DNA of 5,976 nucleotides from Candidatus Uhrbacteria bacterium RIFCSPLOWO2_02_FULL_49_11 (lineage in GTDB: Bacteria; Patescibacteriota; Patescibacteriia; 2-02-FULL-49-11). Position 1 is the first letter of the stretch, and each line of letters begins with the position of its first letter. Under the pieces are notes generated by a model, which was not told the DNA's origin, did no database searches, and saw only the letters and a program-made list of their open reading frames with translations. The stretch covers positions 697 through 6,672 of the forward strand of contig MGER01000043.1 in NCBI GenBank assembly GCA_001791465.1, given 5' to 3'. The translations under genes were made by a program, and so were the position numbers. Positions 5,696 through 5,976 of the stretch are shown in pieces.

Positions 5696-5755
5696 CGTAT
5701 TGGATTTTTAGTTAGCAGGAATGCACTAGTATCAATCCTGCCTGCACCCAATACG
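5696..5755 (-). repeat. Inverted repeat forming the tRNA 5' leader
   Basis: CGTATTGG (5696-5703) and CCAATACG (5748-5755) are perfect reverse complements. Within them, GCAGGA (5715-5720) pairs with TCCTGC (5736-5741). On the minus strand the hairpin ends at the base just before G1 of the tRNA, and its other edge lies about 1-2 nt from the predicted transcription start. The leader would thus fold on itself next to the RNase P cleavage site. Confidence 0.65.
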
Positions 5756-5763
5756 TTGGTAGG

Positions 5764-5792
5764 AGTTTATCAGGGGTAAATTATTTGGTCAA
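5764..5792 (-). promoter_or_regulatory. Minus-strand sigma70-type promoter for the tRNA gene
   Basis: On the minus strand, TTGACC (plus-strand 5787-5792) is separated by 17 nt from TAAACT (plus-strand 5764-5769), with a TG extended -10 (TGA-TAAACT). Transcription would start near 5757, about 60 nt upstream of the tRNA. This is the best two-box promoter in the window. Confidence 0.65.
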
Positions 5793-5802
5793 GCCTATCA
5801 CG

Positions 5803-5826
5803 GTAGCGTGGCAGTTTATCTGCCAC
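5803..5826. repeat. GTAGCG-type palindromic repeat, copy 4, half element
   Basis: It matches the head of copy 3 (GTAGCG, then GGCAGTTTATCTGCCAC) with one base different. GTGGCAG (5808-5814) pairs with CTGCCAC (5820-5826) around the loop TTTAT. The second hairpin and CGCTAC tail are absent. It lies about 30 bp upstream of the glycosyltransferase -10 box. Confidence 0.78.
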
Positions 5827-5854
5827 CACATGCATGTAAGGCAGAGTTTTTTTA

Positions 5855-5863
5855 TGGTACAAT
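5855..5863 (+). promoter_or_regulatory. Extended -10 promoter of the glycosyltransferase gene
   Basis: TGG-TACAAT matches an extended -10 box and shares ATGGTA(T/C)AAT with the amrS promoter. The -35 region (about 5835-5840, TGTAAG) is poor. The predicted start of transcription, 7 nt after the box, is 5870, the A of the start codon, so the message appears leaderless. Confidence 0.6.
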
Positions 5864-5869
5864 TACCGT

Positions 5870-5976
5870 ATGAATATCTCGGTCATCGTGCCCGTCTATA
5901 ATGAAGGAGCAATTGTGGAGGAGAACGTGCGCGCGATTGTTGATTTTTTCTCGGCGCGAAGATTTACGTGGGAATT
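5870..5976 (+). CDS. GT2-family glycosyltransferase, N-terminal fragment
   Basis: The 35 visible codons begin MNISVIVPVYNEGAIVEENV, the typical first strand and helix of a GT-A fold family 2 glycosyltransferase (VIVPVYNE nucleotide-sugar binding motif). These enzymes transfer sugars from nucleotide donors to polyprenyl phosphates, glycans or lipids, usually at the cytoplasmic membrane. The pattern would suit a dolichol/undecaprenyl-phosphate sugar transferase, but the deciding DxD region and any membrane segments are outside the window, so the substrate cannot be named. There is no Shine-Dalgarno, consistent with a leaderless start. The gene is cut by the window end. Confidence 0.85.
   Translation, partial: MNISVIVPVYNEGAIVEENVRAIVDFFSARRFTWE

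Overview
The window is a gene-dense bacterial segment. The typical bacterial genes (TypA, a Deg/HtrA-type protease) and sigma70-like promoters support this. The gaps are packed with GC-rich palindromic repeats, extended -10 promoters sit almost on the start codons, and Shine-Dalgarno sequences are weak or absent. That combination recalls genomes of uncultured, reduced lineages such as Patescibacteria (CPR); the assignment is an inference and no lineage marker proves it.

Layout: (1) 1-1389 is the 3' three quarters of typA, cut by the window edge. (2) 1390-1822 has no protein gene of normal size; it holds a compound inverted repeat, a MITE-like palindromic element and a strong extended -10 promoter with an operator-like inverted repeat and a three-codon leaderless mini-ORF. 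(3) 1823-4568 holds the complete AmmeMemoRadiSam set: radical SAM enzyme (amrS), Memo-family protein (amrB) and AMMECR1-family protein (amrA). A 360-bp gap between amrS and amrB is filled by three consecutive palindromic repeats. amrB and amrA overlap by 8 nt. (4) 4543-5511 is a membrane-anchored Deg/HtrA-type serine protease without a PDZ domain; it overlaps amrA by 26 nt, and its stop codon lies inside a palindromic repeat. (5) 5594-5621 is a terminator usable from both sides. It separates the plus-strand cluster from a minus-strand tRNA gene (anticodon TAT, reading AUA) with weak anticodon and T stems. The tRNA has its own promoter, and its predicted leader is almost exactly one long hairpin. 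(6) After a last repeat copy, an apparently leaderless GT2 glycosyltransferase gene starts at 5870 and runs off the window.

The overlaps suggest that amrB, amrA and the protease are translated from one message, with amrS just upstream on the same strand. The three Amr families recur together in bacteria and archaea and are thought to act as one system, whose substrate I cannot name from sequence. The coupled membrane-tethered protease is the most thought-provoking contextual clue. The other notable material is the repeat content: at least three kinds of structured repeat, one kind present four times.
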